Below, piece by piece: positions 47,451 through 56,748 of a stretch of DNA of 64,000 bases; positions within the stretch are counted from its first letter, which is position 1, and every line of letters begins with the position of its first letter. The notes under the pieces were generated by a model. That model ran no database searches. It was given only the letters and a program-made list of their open reading frames with translations, and was not told where the DNA came from. This DNA comes from Sphingomonas jinjuensis (GTDB taxonomy: Bacteria > Pseudomonadota > Alphaproteobacteria > Sphingomonadales > Sphingomonadaceae). Where the stretch lies: assembly GCF_014197105.1 (NCBI RefSeq), contig NZ_JACIEV010000011.1, positions 1 to 64,000 of the forward strand. Reading direction: 5' to 3'. The position numbers and the translations under genes are program-made.

Positions 47451-49097
47451 ATGCGCACGCCCATCACCGCCATCGGCCTGTCGCTGGCCGTCGCGCTCGC
47501 CGCGACCGCCGGCAGCCCGGTCGGCGCCCAGTCGGTGAAGACCGCGGGCACCGCCGCCGCCACCGCCGCCATGCGCGCCCCCGCCGCCTCGTCGGTGGTT
47601 CAGGTCGCCACCGGCCGCGGCAAGCTCGTCACCCTTGCCCGCCCGATGAGCGACATCTTCATCGCCGACGATTCGATCGCCGACGTCCAAGTCCGCTCGC
47701 CCACCCAGCTCTACGTGTTCGGCAAGAAGGGCGGCGAGACGACGATCTCGGCCACGACCAAGTCGGGCGCCGTGGTGTTCTCGTCAGTGGTCCGCGTCGG
47801 CAACAACTTCGACTCGCTCCAGTCGATGCTGGCGCTGGCGATGCCCGAGGCGCACGTCACCGCAACGCCGCTCAACGGCATCGTCCTGCTCACCGGCACC
47901 GTCGCCACGCCCGAAGACGGCGCGGAGGCCGAGCGGCTGGTCCAGGCGATGGTCGGCGACGGCACCAAGGTGCTCTCGCGGCTGAAGACGGCGACCCCGC
48001 TCCAGGTCAACCTGCAGGTCCGCATCGCCGAGGTCAGCCGCGGCTTCGCCAAGAACATCAACAGCAACCTGACGACGCGCGACGCGTCGGGCGGTTTCCT
48101 GTTTGGGATCGCTCAGGGTCGCCAGGGCGCGATCAGCACCGTGCCGGGCAATCCGCCTGCGGGCTTCATCAACGGCGCGCCGGTCGATGCCGCTGGCAAT
48201 GCGATCCCGGTCGACGCCAATGGCGCCTATCCCGGCAACAAGCTCTTCACCTTCCCCAGCAAGGGCGCGGTGGGCGCAACGATCGGTCTTGCCGGCCGCC
48301 TGCTTGGCGTCGACGTCATCAACGCCCTCGATCTGGGTGAGACGATCGGCCAGGTGACGACGCTCGCCAACCCGAACCTCACCGCGATCTCAGGTGAAAC
48401 CGGCACCTTCTTGGCGGGCGGCGAGCTGCCGATCCCGATCTCGCAGGGGCTGGGCGCCGTATCGGTCGAATTCAAGCAGTACGGCATTGGCCTCGCCTAC
48501 ACGCCGACCGTGCTGGCCGACGGCCGCATCTCGCTGCGCGTCCGCCCCGAAGTGTCGCAGCTCGACTATTCGAACGCGGTCACGCTCGGCGGCACCCGCA
48601 TCCCCGGCCTGCTGACCCGCCGCACCGAAACCACGGTCGAACTCGGCTCGGGCCAGAGCATGATGATCTCGGGCCTGCTGTCGAATTCGCACAACAACTC
48701 GATCGAGAAGACGCCGGGGCTCGGCAACCTGCCGATCCTGGGTGCGCTGTTCCGGTCGAACGGCTTCATCCGCAACGAAACCGAACTCGTCATCGTCATC
48801 ACCCCCTATCTGGTGAAGCCGGTGAACAACGCGTCGGACATCGTCCTGCCGACCGACGGCTACAAGGCGCCGACCGACCTGCAGCGCGTGCTGCTGGGCG
48901 AGCTGGGCAGCGGCACCACCGGCGCCAAGCGCCCGGTGCCGACGATGGCCGGCGACGCGCCGGTGCCGACCGCCGGCGCGGTCGCCCCGGTCGCACCGAC
49001 GCCGTCGCCGCTGATGCCCGCACCGGCGCCCCGCGCCGACGCGCGTGGGCTCGACAAGCGCAAGGCCGCCAGCCCCGCACCCGGCTTCTCGAACTGA
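47451..49097 (+). CDS. cpaC: Flp pilus secretin CpaC (RcpA)
   Basis: A 548-residue outer-membrane secretin: signal peptide (SLAVALAATAGSPVGAQ), pilus N-domain with VVQVATGRGKLVTLARPMSD, then IFIADDSIADVQVRSPTQLY, a BON-like region (PEAHVTATPLNGIVLLTGTV), and the secretin core with LANPNLTAISGETGTFLAGG, ELPIPISQGLG and SGLLSNSHNNSIEKTPGLGN, LPILGALF. The C-terminal tail is Pro/Ala-rich. It forms the outer-membrane pore for the pilus. Confidence 0.93.
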   Translation: MRTPITAIGLSLAVALAATAGSPVGAQSVKTAGTAAATAAMRAPAASSVVQVATGRGKLVTLARPMSDIFIADDSIADVQVRSPTQLYVFGKKGGETTISATTKSGAVVFSSVVRVGNNFDSLQSMLALAMPEAHVTATPLNGIVLLTGTVATPEDGAEAERLVQAMVGDGTKVLSRLKTATPLQVNLQVRIAEVSRGFAKNINSNLTTRDASGGFLFGIAQGRQGAISTVPGNPPAGFINGAPVDAAGNAIPVDANGAYPGNKLFTFPSKGAVGATIGLAGRLLGVDVINALDLGETIGQVTTLANPNLTAISGETGTFLAGGELPIPISQGLGAVSVEFKQYGIGLAYTPTVLADGRISLRVRPEVSQLDYSNAVTLGGTRIPGLLTRRTETTVELGSGQSMMISGLLSNSHNNSIEKTPGLGNLPILGALFRSNGFIRNETELVIVITPYLVKPVNNASDIVLPTDGYKAPTDLQRVLLGELGSGTTGAKRPVPTMAGDAPVPTAGAVAPVAPTPSPLMPAPAPRADARGLDKRKAASPAPGFSN

Positions 49098-49121
49098 TCT
49101 TTCCGACAAGGACGTCGCCCG

Positions 49122-49763
49122 ATGACGAAATCTTCGCTAATCCTCGCCGCGGCCCTCCCCGCGCTTCTGCTCGGCGGGTGCATGGGTACGCGCAACCGCG
49201 GCCTCGAGTCGGTCCACCAGCCGGTCGTGACCCGCGCCGACTACGCGCTCGACCTCGCCACCAGCGGCGGCCTGCTCGCCAATGGTGAAAGCGAGCGACT
49301 GAACGGCTGGCTCGGCGCGATGCGCCTCGGCTTCGGCGACACCGTGTCGGTCGACGATCCCAACCGCGTCGCGACGGGTGCCGAGCGCCAGGTCGCCGCC
49401 GTCGTCGGCGAATACGGCCTGCTGCTCGGCGAGCCGCCCGCGGTCAGCCGCGCGCCGGTCACGCCGGGCACGCTGCGGGTCGTCGTCTCGCGATCGCGCG
49501 CCACCGTGCCGGGCTGCCCCGACTGGAGCCGCGACGCCAGCAACGAATTCGACAGCAACACCTCGTCGAACCAGGGATGCTCGGTGAACAGCAACCTGGC
49601 GGCCATGGTCGCCCGCCCGACCGACCTCGTCCACGGCAGCTCGAGCGTTGGCTATCTCGACCCGGTCATCCGCGGTCGCGCGATCGAGGAATATCGCAAG
49701 GCCGCGCCGACCGGGCGTGGCGGAACCGCGGTCCAGGCGGCCGGCGTGGCGGGAGGCAAGTAA
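49122..49763 (+). CDS. cpaD: Flp pilus lipoprotein CpaD
   Basis: A 213-residue lipoprotein: MTKSSLILAAALPALLLGGC with lipobox LGGC, then VVTRADYALDLATSGGLLAN, and the CpaD hallmarks PGCPDWSRDASNEFDSNTSS, NQGCSVNSNLAAMVARPTDL. It is the secretin pilotin-like or periplasmic partner in Caulobacter-type Tad systems. The stop is followed by the cpaE start after one base. Confidence 0.92.
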   Translation: MTKSSLILAAALPALLLGGCMGTRNRGLESVHQPVVTRADYALDLATSGGLLANGESERLNGWLGAMRLGFGDTVSVDDPNRVATGAERQVAAVVGEYGLLLGEPPAVSRAPVTPGTLRVVVSRSRATVPGCPDWSRDASNEFDSNTSSNQGCSVNSNLAAMVARPTDLVHGSSSVGYLDPVIRGRAIEEYRKAAPTGRGGTAVQAAGVAGGK

Positions 49764-49764
49764 G

Positions 49765-51027
49765 ATGAACGCTCCGTGGAAGCCGGGCGCGGCCACCCGC
49801 GCCCCCTATGCCGCCTTCGTCTGCGACGAGACCACCGCCGAGGCGGTGCGCGCGGTCGTCGCCGAATATAGCTGGTCGCCCGACCAGGTGCAGAAGGGTG
49901 GGCTGCGCAACGCCGTCCAGTCGCTGTCGGTCGCGGCCAGCCCGCAGATCCTGTTCGTCGACCTGGCGGAGTCGGGTGACCCGCTGACCGACATCAACTC
50001 GCTCGCCGAGGTGTGCGAGCCGGGGACGATCGTGATCGCCGCCGGCCAGGTCAACGACGTGCGCCTTTATCGCGACCTCGTCGCCAGCGGCATCCAGGAT
50101 TACCTGCTGAAGCCGATCCACCCGGACATGCTGCGCGAAAGCTTCGGCCATGCCCAGGCGATCATCAACGCGCCCAAGCTGGTCGACAGCTCGGCCGCCG
50201 AACAGCCGCACACCTCGGTAGCGGTGATCGGTACGCGCGGCGGCGTCGGCGCCTCGACGGTGGCGAGCTCGCTCGCCTGGATCCTGTCGTCGCACCACAA
50301 GCGCTCGACCGCGCTGCTCGACCTCGACGTCCACTTCGGGACGGGCGCGCTGTGCCTCGATCTGGAGCCTGGCCGCGGTCTCACCGACGCGATCGAGAAC
50401 CCCAGCCGCATCGACGGGCTCTTCATCGAGCGTGCGATGGTGAAGGCGTCGGAGATGCTCGCGGTGCTGTCCGCCGAAGCGCCGATCAACCAGCCGCTCG
50501 TCACCGACGGCGCCGCCTTCTACCAGCTGCAGGAGGAGATGCGCGCCGCGTTCGAATGCACCGTCGTCGATCTGCCGCGCCCGATGCTGGTCCAGCATCC
50601 GCATCTGATGAGCGACATCCACACGGCGGTGGTCGTCACCGAGCTGACGCTGGCGGCGGCGCGCGACACAATCCGCATCCTGTCGTGGCTGCGCGCCAAT
50701 GCGCCGCAGACGCAGACGACGCTGATCGCCAACCGCGTGCATCCCGGCGCGCAGATCGAGATCAGCCGCAAGGACTTTGAAAGCTCGATCGAGCGCAAGG
50801 TCGACCACGTCATTCCGTTCGACCAGAAGCTCGCCGCCCAGGCCGCCAAGCTGGGCAAGCCCCTGGCCGAAGCGGGCAAGAATTCGAAGACGGTCTCAGC
50901 GCTCGTCGACCTCGCCCGCCAGATCGCGGCGAGCGACGCCATGGAAGCGGGCAAGCCCAAGAAGAAGCAGGGCAAGTCGCTGATCGGCGGCCTGTCGGGC
51001 TTCCTCGCCAAGAAGCCGCAGAAGTGA
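49765..51027 (+). CDS. cpaE: Flp pilus localisation ATPase CpaE (TadZ)
   Basis: A 420-residue protein: an N-terminal atypical receiver domain (residues 15-140, ILFVDLAESGDPLTDINSLA, YLLKPIHPDMLRE) and a ParA/MinD-type ATPase (150-400) with deviant Walker A VAVIGTRGGVGASTVASSLA and ALLDLDVHFGTGALCLD. The C-terminus is Lys-rich. TadZ/CpaE places the pilus machine at the pole. Normally the cpaF ATPase gene follows; here tadB comes next, after 60 bases with no gene. Confidence 0.92.
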   Translation: MNAPWKPGAATRAPYAAFVCDETTAEAVRAVVAEYSWSPDQVQKGGLRNAVQSLSVAASPQILFVDLAESGDPLTDINSLAEVCEPGTIVIAAGQVNDVRLYRDLVASGIQDYLLKPIHPDMLRESFGHAQAIINAPKLVDSSAAEQPHTSVAVIGTRGGVGASTVASSLAWILSSHHKRSTALLDLDVHFGTGALCLDLEPGRGLTDAIENPSRIDGLFIERAMVKASEMLAVLSAEAPINQPLVTDGAAFYQLQEEMRAAFECTVVDLPRPMLVQHPHLMSDIHTAVVVTELTLAAARDTIRILSWLRANAPQTQTTLIANRVHPGAQIEISRKDFESSIERKVDHVIPFDQKLAAQAAKLGKPLAEAGKNSKTVSALVDLARQIAASDAMEAGKPKKKQGKSLIGGLSGFLAKKPQK

Positions 51028-51087
51028 CCGGCGCCGCTCCCCGCCCGGGGGGCGGCCGCCCACGTATCGAAAGGCTGGGTTGAGCCC

Positions 51088-52056
51088 ATGGACCTGATGC
51101 CCGTCCTGTTGATTTCCGCCGGCGCGATGGTCGTGCTCGGCTGCCTGCTGTTCGCGCTCGCTGGGCCGTCGGCGCAGAAGGCGTCGAGCCGTCGCCTGTC
51201 GGCGGTCCGCAACCGCCACGTCGAGGCGGTGGTCGAAAGCCATTCGCGCAACATCTCGAACAGCGGTCCGCAGAGCAAGACCGACGTTGCCTTCGGCCGC
51301 CTGCTGCCGAATCCGGCGCAGCTCGCCAAGCGGCTGGCGATGACCGGCAAGGATTACACCGTCGGCCAGTACGGCATGGCGAGCGCAGGCCTGGTCGCGG
51401 TCGTTGCGCTGCTGTTGACGTTCAAGGGGCTGCCGTTCCTGCTGGCGATGTTCCTCGGCCTCGTCGTCGGCGCCGGCCTGCCGCATTTCGCCGTCAACTA
51501 TCTCATCAAGCGCCGCATCGCGCGGTTCACCGCCAAGTTTCCCGACGCGATCGAGCTGCTCGTCCGAGGCCTGCGGTCGGGCCTGCCGATCTCGGAGACC
51601 ATCGGCGTCGTCGGCAACGAGCTGGAAGGCCCTGTCGGCGAGGAATTCCGTATGGTGTCCGACAAGATGAAGATCGGCAAGTCGATGGACTCTGCGCTTC
51701 AGGACACCGCCGATCGCCTCGGCACGCCCGAATTCCAGTTCTTCGTCATCACCATCGCGATCCAGCGCGAGACCGGCGGCAATCTGGCCGAAACGCTGTC
51801 GAACCTCGCCACGGTGCTGCGCCAGCGCGGCCAGATGAAGCTTAAGATCAAGGCGATGTCGTCGGAATCGAAGGCATCGGCCTACATCGTCGGATCGCTG
51901 CCGTTCATCGTGTTCGGCATGATCTGGATGATCAACGACAATTACATGCAGGGCTTCTTCGTCGACCAGCGGCTGATGGTCGCCGGGCTTGGCGGGCTGC
52001 TGTGGATGGGCATCGGCGCCTTCATCATGGCGAAGATGGTCAACTTCGAGATCTAG
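51088..52056 (+). CDS. tadB: Tad pilus inner-membrane platform protein TadB
   Basis: A 322-residue membrane protein: N-terminal helix LLISAGAMVVLGCLLFALAG, two helices AGLVAVVALLLTFKGLPFLL and AMFLGLVVGAGLPHFAVNYL, the T2SSF/GspF domain (FPDAIELLVRGLRSGLPISE, ETGGNLAETLSNLATVLRQR) and two final helices. It forms the platform with TadC on which the CpaF ATPase acts. Confidence 0.92.
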   Translation: MDLMPVLLISAGAMVVLGCLLFALAGPSAQKASSRRLSAVRNRHVEAVVESHSRNISNSGPQSKTDVAFGRLLPNPAQLAKRLAMTGKDYTVGQYGMASAGLVAVVALLLTFKGLPFLLAMFLGLVVGAGLPHFAVNYLIKRRIARFTAKFPDAIELLVRGLRSGLPISETIGVVGNELEGPVGEEFRMVSDKMKIGKSMDSALQDTADRLGTPEFQFFVITIAIQRETGGNLAETLSNLATVLRQRGQMKLKIKAMSSESKASAYIVGSLPFIVFGMIWMINDNYMQGFFVDQRLMVAGLGGLLWMGIGAFIMAKMVNFEI

Positions 52057-52068
52057 GAAGCATTTGCG

Positions 52069-53064
52069 ATGAACCCTGCGGCTGGTCCGACGCTTCTGGG
52101 CGTCGATGTATACTGGGTGGCGACGGTGCTGTCGGGCGTCGCGGCGTTCGCCGTGATGATCGCGATCTATGCCGCCACGTCGGTCAAGGATCCGATGGCC
52201 AAGCGCGTCAAGGCGCTGAACGACCGGCGCGAACAGCTGAAGGCGGGCATCACCGCCTCGACGAAGCGCCGCGCCAAGCTGGTCCAGCGCAACGACACCG
52301 CCGACAAGATGCGCTCGCTGCTGGTGTCGATGCAGGTGCTGCAGGACAGCCAGCTGAAGCAGGCGCAGCTCAAGCTGATGCAGGCCGGCATCCGGTCGAA
52401 GGATTGGGCGGTCGCGGTGATCTTCGGCCGGCTCGTCCTGCCGATCGTGTTCGGCGGCACGATGCTGTTCCTGGTCTACGGCACCGAGATGTTCGCGACG
52501 TACAGCCCGCTCAAGCGCTACGGCATCGTCGCGGTCAGCTTCATCCTGAGCTACAAAGCGCCCGACATCTTCCTGAAGAACAAGATCCAGAAGCGCTCGG
52601 ACGCGATCCGCAAGGGTCTTCCCGACGCGCTCGACCTGCTCGTCATCTGCGCCGAGGCCGGCCTGACCGTCGATGCCGCCTTCCACCGCGTGTCGAAGGA
52701 ACTGGGCCGCGCCTATCCCGAACTGGGCGACGAATTCTCGCTGACCGCGATCGAGCTGGGCTTCCTGACCGAGCGGCGCCAGGCGTTCGAGAACCTTGCG
52801 ACCCGCGTCGATCTCGATGCGGTCAAGGGCGTCGTCACGACGATGATCCAGACCGAGAAATACGGCACCCCGCTCGCCAGCGCGTTGCGCGTGCTGTCCG
52901 CCGAATTCCGCAACGAGCGCATGATGCGCGCCGAGGAAAAGGCCGCGCGCCTGCCCGCGATCATGACGGTGCCGCTGATCCTGTTCATCCTGCCGACGTT
53001 GTTCGTCGTCATCCTCGGCCCCGCCGCCTGCTCGATCAGCGACGCCTTCAAGAGCGGCGTGTAA
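52069..53064 (+). CDS. tadC: Tad pilus inner-membrane platform protein TadC
   Basis: A 331-residue membrane protein with the same GspF-type fold as TadB: GLPDALDLLVICAEAGLTVD, AAFHRVSKELGRAYPELGDE, FENLATRVDLDAVKGVVTTM, IQTEKYGTPLASALRVLSAE, and a final helix MTVPLILFILPTLFVVILGP. It starts 12 bases after tadB. Last gene of the cluster visible; no tadD, tadE/G or pilA gene follows. Confidence 0.92.
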   Translation: MNPAAGPTLLGVDVYWVATVLSGVAAFAVMIAIYAATSVKDPMAKRVKALNDRREQLKAGITASTKRRAKLVQRNDTADKMRSLLVSMQVLQDSQLKQAQLKLMQAGIRSKDWAVAVIFGRLVLPIVFGGTMLFLVYGTEMFATYSPLKRYGIVAVSFILSYKAPDIFLKNKIQKRSDAIRKGLPDALDLLVICAEAGLTVDAAFHRVSKELGRAYPELGDEFSLTAIELGFLTERRQAFENLATRVDLDAVKGVVTTMIQTEKYGTPLASALRVLSAEFRNERMMRAEEKAARLPAIMTVPLILFILPTLFVVILGPAACSISDAFKSGV

Positions 53065-53071
53065 GGCCTTC

Positions 53072-53180
53072 TTCCCCCCTCCCTGCAAGGGAGGGGCCGG
53101 GGGTGGGTGAAGAGCCTCGCAGAGCGGATCGCCAGCGGCGACGACCCGCCCCCTGCCCCCTCCCTTGCAGGGAGGGGGAA
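53072..53180. repeat. Inverted repeat (CCCTCCCTGCAAGGGAGGG-type, 109 bases)
   Basis: The left arm TTCCCCCCTCCCTGCAAGGG is matched by the right arm CCCTTGCAGGGAGGGGGAA, and each arm also folds on itself (CCCTCCCTGCAAGGGAGGG). It sits directly after tadC and may end the pilus transcript. Confidence 0.88.
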
Positions 53181-53253
53181 AGTCGCCAAAGCGATCCGGT
53201 GAAACCCGCGCCTCACCACATCGTTATCCTCCCGTAACAGGGAGTTCGCGACG

Positions 53254-53685
53254 ATGTTGTTCACCACCCCCACCCAGTTCGCGGCCTTGGCGCTGGCGTT
53301 GATCGCCGGCTGGCTGCTCGGCCTCGCCAGCCATCCCGGCGGCCGCAAGTGGAAGGAGCGCTACGCCGCCGAGCGCGACGCCCATGCCGCCGCGCGCAAG
53401 GACGCCGACGCTCGCCTCGCCGAGGCGCGCAGCACCGTCGACACCCGCGCCGGCGAGCGCGACGCGCGCATCGCCGAATTGGAGCGCGAGAATGCGGAGC
53501 TGCGCCGCACCGCGAGCCAGGGTACTGACATCCACGGCGCCCGCATCGCCGAACTGGAACGCGAGAACGCCGAGCTGCGCCGCGATACCCCGATGACGTC
53601 GCGAGGTGTCGCCCCGGTCAGCCGTGCCCGCCCGGCCTATCCGGCCGGTGAACGCCGCGGCTGGTTCGACTTCAATCGCAATTGA
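53254..53685 (+). CDS. Membrane-anchored coiled-coil protein
   Basis: A 143-residue protein: N-terminal helix FAALALALIAGWLLGLASHP, then an Ala/Arg/Asp-rich coiled coil (KERYAAERDAHAAARKDADA) with a repeated unit ARIAELERENAELRR occurring twice, 24 residues apart, and a tail ending RRGWFDFNRN. The heptad pattern is strong. Function unknown; the build suggests a scaffold anchored in the inner membrane. Bounded by palindromic repeats on both sides. Confidence 0.7.
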   Translation: MLFTTPTQFAALALALIAGWLLGLASHPGGRKWKERYAAERDAHAAARKDADARLAEARSTVDTRAGERDARIAELERENAELRRTASQGTDIHGARIAELERENAELRRDTPMTSRGVAPVSRARPAYPAGERRGWFDFNRN

Positions 53686-53689
53686 CGCA

Positions 53690-53823
53690 ATCCTCCCCCG
53701 CCAGGGGGAGGTGGCAGCCGATAGGCTGACGGAGGGGGAGGGAAGCGAAGCGCTATCAATGGTGCATTGCTTCCTCCCCCTCCGTCGTGCGGTGCACGCC
53801 ACCTGCCCCTGGCGGGAGAGGAT
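53690..53823. repeat. Long inverted repeat (CCTCCCCC-type, 134 bases)
   Basis: Same family as at 43.7 kb: ATCCTCCCCCGCCAGGGGGA..GGTGGC at the left, GCCACC..CCCCTGGCGGGAGAGGAT at the right, with inner arms GACGGAGGGGGAGG and CCTCCCCCTCCGTC. It lies between convergent genes. Confidence 0.9.
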
Positions 53824-53833
53824 GGATCAGGTC

Positions 53834-54436
53834 TTACCCCTTCACCTTCGCCGCCAGCTCGGCGATCCGCTTGCCCTGATAGCGGGCGCCGTCCAGCTCG
53901 ACCGCCGACGGCTGGCGGCTGCCGTCGCCATCGGCGAGGGTCGAGGCGCCGTAGGGCGTCCCGCCCTTGACCTCGTCGACGCCCATCTGACCCTGATAGC
54001 CATAGTCCAGCCCGACGATCGTCATGCCGTGATGCAGCAGGTTGGTCAGGATCGAGAACAGCGTCGTCTCCTGCCCGCCATGCTGGCTGGCGGTCGAGGT
54101 GAACGCGCCGCCGATCTTGCCGACCAGTGCGCCCTTCATCCACAGCCCGCCGGTGGTGTCCCAGAACGCTGCCATCTGGCTAGGCATCCGGCCGTAACGC
54201 GTCGGCGCCCCGACGATGATCGCATCATACTCGGCCAGCTTGTCGGGCGATTCGATCTCGGCATGCAGCGTGTCTGCCTTGAAGCCGGCGGCCTTCACGA
54301 CCTCCGCCGGTGCCGTCTCAGCGACCCGACGGATATCCACCTCCGCTCCGCCCGCCTTGGCGCCCTCGGCCATGGCATCGGCCATCTTCTCGATATGGCC
54401 GTAGGACGAATAATAGAGCACGAGCACCTTAGTCAT
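53834..54436 (-). CDS. wrbA: NAD(P)H:quinone oxidoreductase WrbA
   Basis: A 200-residue flavodoxin-like protein: FMN loop [95 protein letters not shown]. This matches WrbA over its full length (about 198 residues). Two-electron reduction of quinones protects from redox cycling. ATG at 54436 gives the family length. Divergent from a LysR-type gene that may regulate it. Confidence 0.95.
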   Translation of the reverse strand: MTKVLVLYYSSYGHIEKMADAMAEGAKAGGAEVDIRRVAETAPAEVVKAAGFKADTLHAEIESPDKLAEYDAIIVGAPTRYGRMPSQMAAFWDTTGGLWMKGALVGKIGGAFTSTASQHGGQETTLFSILTNLLHHGMTIVGLDYGYQGQMGVDEVKGGTPYGASTLADGDGSRQPSAVELDGARYQGKRIAELAAKVKG

Positions 54437-54588
54437 CACGATGGGTCCTTCACCTGGAACAGCGGCCTGAACGCCGACGCCCGCGAAGGGATGCGACGCG
54501 CGGGTCGATTGCCATTCAAGATAGGCCTTGCTTGGGGCGCGTAAACGGAAACCACGGAAACGGATCGTTTCGGGTTGCTCGCCTGGCG

Positions 54589-54656
54589 GGATGCTGAAAC
54601 AAGGTCGGCATGACGACCTCTCCCCAACCGTCATGCTGAACTCGTTTCAGCATCTC
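54589..54656. repeat. REP-type hairpins (ATGCTGAA..TTCAGCAT)
   Basis: Two adjacent hairpin units: a decayed ATGCTGAAAC..GGCATGAC and a good GTCATGCTGAAC-TCG-TTTCAGCAT. Same family as at 61.3 and 62.3 kb. It lies between wrbA and the LysR gene; otherwise the 240-base gap shows nothing. Confidence 0.85.
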
Positions 54657-54676
54657 TCGCGCGGCAGGACCGCCGC

Positions 54677-55606
54677 ATGAACCTCCCCGACACCGAGGCC
54701 TGGGCGATCTTCGCCAGCGTCGTTCGCCACGGCTCGTTCAGCGGCGCCGCCACCGCGATCGGCGTCAGCAAGGGCACCGTGTCGAAGGCGATCGCCCGGC
54801 TGGAAGCCAGCATCGGCCAGGCGCTGTTCCACCGCACCTCGCGTCGCCTGACGCTGACCGAGGCGGGACGACCGCTCGCCGAGCACGCCACCCGCCTGCT
54901 CGCCGATGCCGAAGCGGCGCATGAAGCCGCGCTGAGCGCCGCCGACCGCCCCGCGGGCCGCATCCGCCTCGCCGCGCCGATGAGCTTCGGCCTCGGCAAC
55001 GTCGCACCGCTCGTCGCCGACTTCCTCGTCGCGCATCCCGAGATCGAGATCGACCTCCACCTCTCCGACGCGCGCGTCGACATCGTCGCCGAGGGGTTCG
55101 ACATCGCGCTGCGCATCGGCGACCTGCCCGACAGCAGCCTGCGCGCACGCCGGCTCTGCTCGATCGCCAGCCACATCGTCGCCGCGCCCGCCTATCTCGC
55201 CGCCGCGGGCACGCCGCGCGATCCCGCCGAGCTCGCCCGCCACCGCCTGCTCGGCTACGCCAATGCGCCCGGGCCGTGGCGCCTCACCGGCCCCGACGGA
55301 CCGGTGTCGATCGTGCCCAACGGTCCGCTCGTCGCCAACAGCGGCGACGCGCTGGTCCCGGCGCTCGTCGCAGGGCTCGGCATCGCCCGCCTGCCGGGCT
55401 TCATCGTCGGGCGGGAGATCGAGGCGGGCCGGCTGGTCCCGATCCTGCAGCAATGGACCCCCGCCCCGATCGGCCTCCACCTGCTCACCCCGCCCAGCGC
55501 ACTGCGACCGGCGCGCGTCGAGGCGCTGATCGCCTTCCTCGCCGCCCGCCTGTACGATCCATGCTCTGTCGCGCGCGACGGCGATCTGCCAGACGGTGAA
55601 CGATGA
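54677..55606 (+). CDS. LysR-family transcription regulator
   Basis: A 309-residue regulator: N-terminal HTH WAIFASVVRHGSFSGAATAI, GVSKGTVSKAIARLEASIGQ, ALFHRTSRRLTLTEAGR, and a C-terminal effector domain RIRLAAPMSFGLGNVAPLVA. It belongs to the group acting on quinone or drug response genes. Divergent from wrbA, a plausible target. The next gene starts in an ATGA overlap with its stop. Confidence 0.9.
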   Translation: MNLPDTEAWAIFASVVRHGSFSGAATAIGVSKGTVSKAIARLEASIGQALFHRTSRRLTLTEAGRPLAEHATRLLADAEAAHEAALSAADRPAGRIRLAAPMSFGLGNVAPLVADFLVAHPEIEIDLHLSDARVDIVAEGFDIALRIGDLPDSSLRARRLCSIASHIVAAPAYLAAAGTPRDPAELARHRLLGYANAPGPWRLTGPDGPVSIVPNGPLVANSGDALVPALVAGLGIARLPGFIVGREIEAGRLVPILQQWTPAPIGLHLLTPPSALRPARVEALIAFLAARLYDPCSVARDGDLPDGER

Positions 55607-56748
55607 GCGACGATGAACCGCGCCCCAGCGCCCCGCCCGACACCGCACCCCCTCGCGGCCGGCTCGCGCCCGATGCCGACGACGCGCGCTTCATCCGCCG
55701 CCTGCTCTACATCCTGCTGATCGGCGGGGTCGCCGCCGCGCTCTATCGCGCCGGCAACCTGCTGATCCTCGTCTTCGGGTCGATGCTCGGCGCGATCGCG
55801 ATCCACTCGGTCGCGGCGCTCTATCGCGACAAGCTGGGCGTCCCCAAGAAACCCGCACTCGGGCTCGGCATGGCCACCGCGATCGGCTTCGTCGCCTTCC
55901 TGTTCTGGCTGTTCGGCGTTCAGTTCCGCGAACAGCTCAACGTCCTCGTCGAACGGCTGCCCAGCCTGCTCGACCAGCTCGCTGCCTATCTCTCGCAGTC
56001 GCCGGTCGGCGCGAAGTTCGTCGATGCGGTGCGCCAGGCCTATGCCGGCAGCCGCGTGGCGCAGGATGTCGGCGGCCTCGTCCAGGGCGCCGGCGAGCTT
56101 TTGCTCAACTTCATCCTGCTCCTCGTGGGCGCGCTGTTTTTCGCCGGCGATCCCAAGCTCTACGAGCGCGGCTTCCTCTACCTGATCCCGCCGTCGAAGC
56201 GGCAGGCGGCAGAGGATGCGCTGTTCGACGTCGGCTCGGTGCTTCGGCTGTGGCTGCGCTCGTCGCTGATCCTGATGACGTCGATGGGCGTGCTGATCGG
56301 GCTCGGCCTGTGGTTCTCCGGCGTTCCCTCGGCGGCGGCGCTCGGCCTGCTTGCGGGGCTCAGCGAGTTCATCCCTTATGTCGGCCCCACCGCCGCGATG
56401 CTGCCCGCGCTCGGCCTCGCCGCGACCAAGGGCACGGGGCCGCTGATCGGCGCGCTCGCCACCTATGCGATCGTGCGGCTGATCCAGACCAACTTCATCA
56501 CCCCCTATGTCCAGAAGCGCGTGATCGCGATTCCCCCGGCGATCACCGTCTTCGCGATCATCGGCATCGGCGTAATCTTCGGTATCTTCGGCCTGTTCTT
56601 CTCCGCCGCGCTGCTCGTCGTCATCTATACGCTGGTGCGCAGCCTCTATCTGCGTGAGGTGCTGGGCGAGGATATTCCCCGCGCGCGCCATCGCACGCTG
56701 CTAGGAGTCGATTCGCCGGAGCGCGACTCGGCGGGTAAGCTCGATTAA
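55603..56748 (+). CDS. AI-2E family transporter (PerM/YdiK-like)
   Basis: A 381-residue membrane protein: helices YILLIGGVAAALYRAGNLLI, LVFGSMLGAIAIHSVAALYR and GMATAIGFVAFLFWLFGVQF, a soluble segment (RLPSLLDQLAAYLSQSPVGA), and the family block GLLAGLSEFIPYVGPTAAML, ALGLAATKGTGPLI, FITPYVQKRVIAIPPAITVF. The family exports varied small molecules; the AI-2 link holds for few members. The stop codon lies inside a CtrA box. Confidence 0.88.
   Translation: MSDDEPRPSAPPDTAPPRGRLAPDADDARFIRRLLYILLIGGVAAALYRAGNLLILVFGSMLGAIAIHSVAALYRDKLGVPKKPALGLGMATAIGFVAFLFWLFGVQFREQLNVLVERLPSLLDQLAAYLSQSPVGAKFVDAVRQAYAGSRVAQDVGGLVQGAGELLLNFILLLVGALFFAGDPKLYERGFLYLIPPSKRQAAEDALFDVGSVLRLWLRSSLILMTSMGVLIGLGLWFSGVPSAAALGLLAGLSEFIPYVGPTAAMLPALGLAATKGTGPLIGALATYAIVRLIQTNFITPYVQKRVIAIPPAITVFAIIGIGVIFGIFGLFFSAALLVVIYTLVRSLYLREVLGEDIPRARHRTLLGVDSPERDSAGKLD

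Noticed and set aside
50896..53088. Minus-strand frame of 730 codons over tadB and tadC
   Set aside because: Antisense artefact; composition typical of reverse reading of GC-rich genes and no motif.
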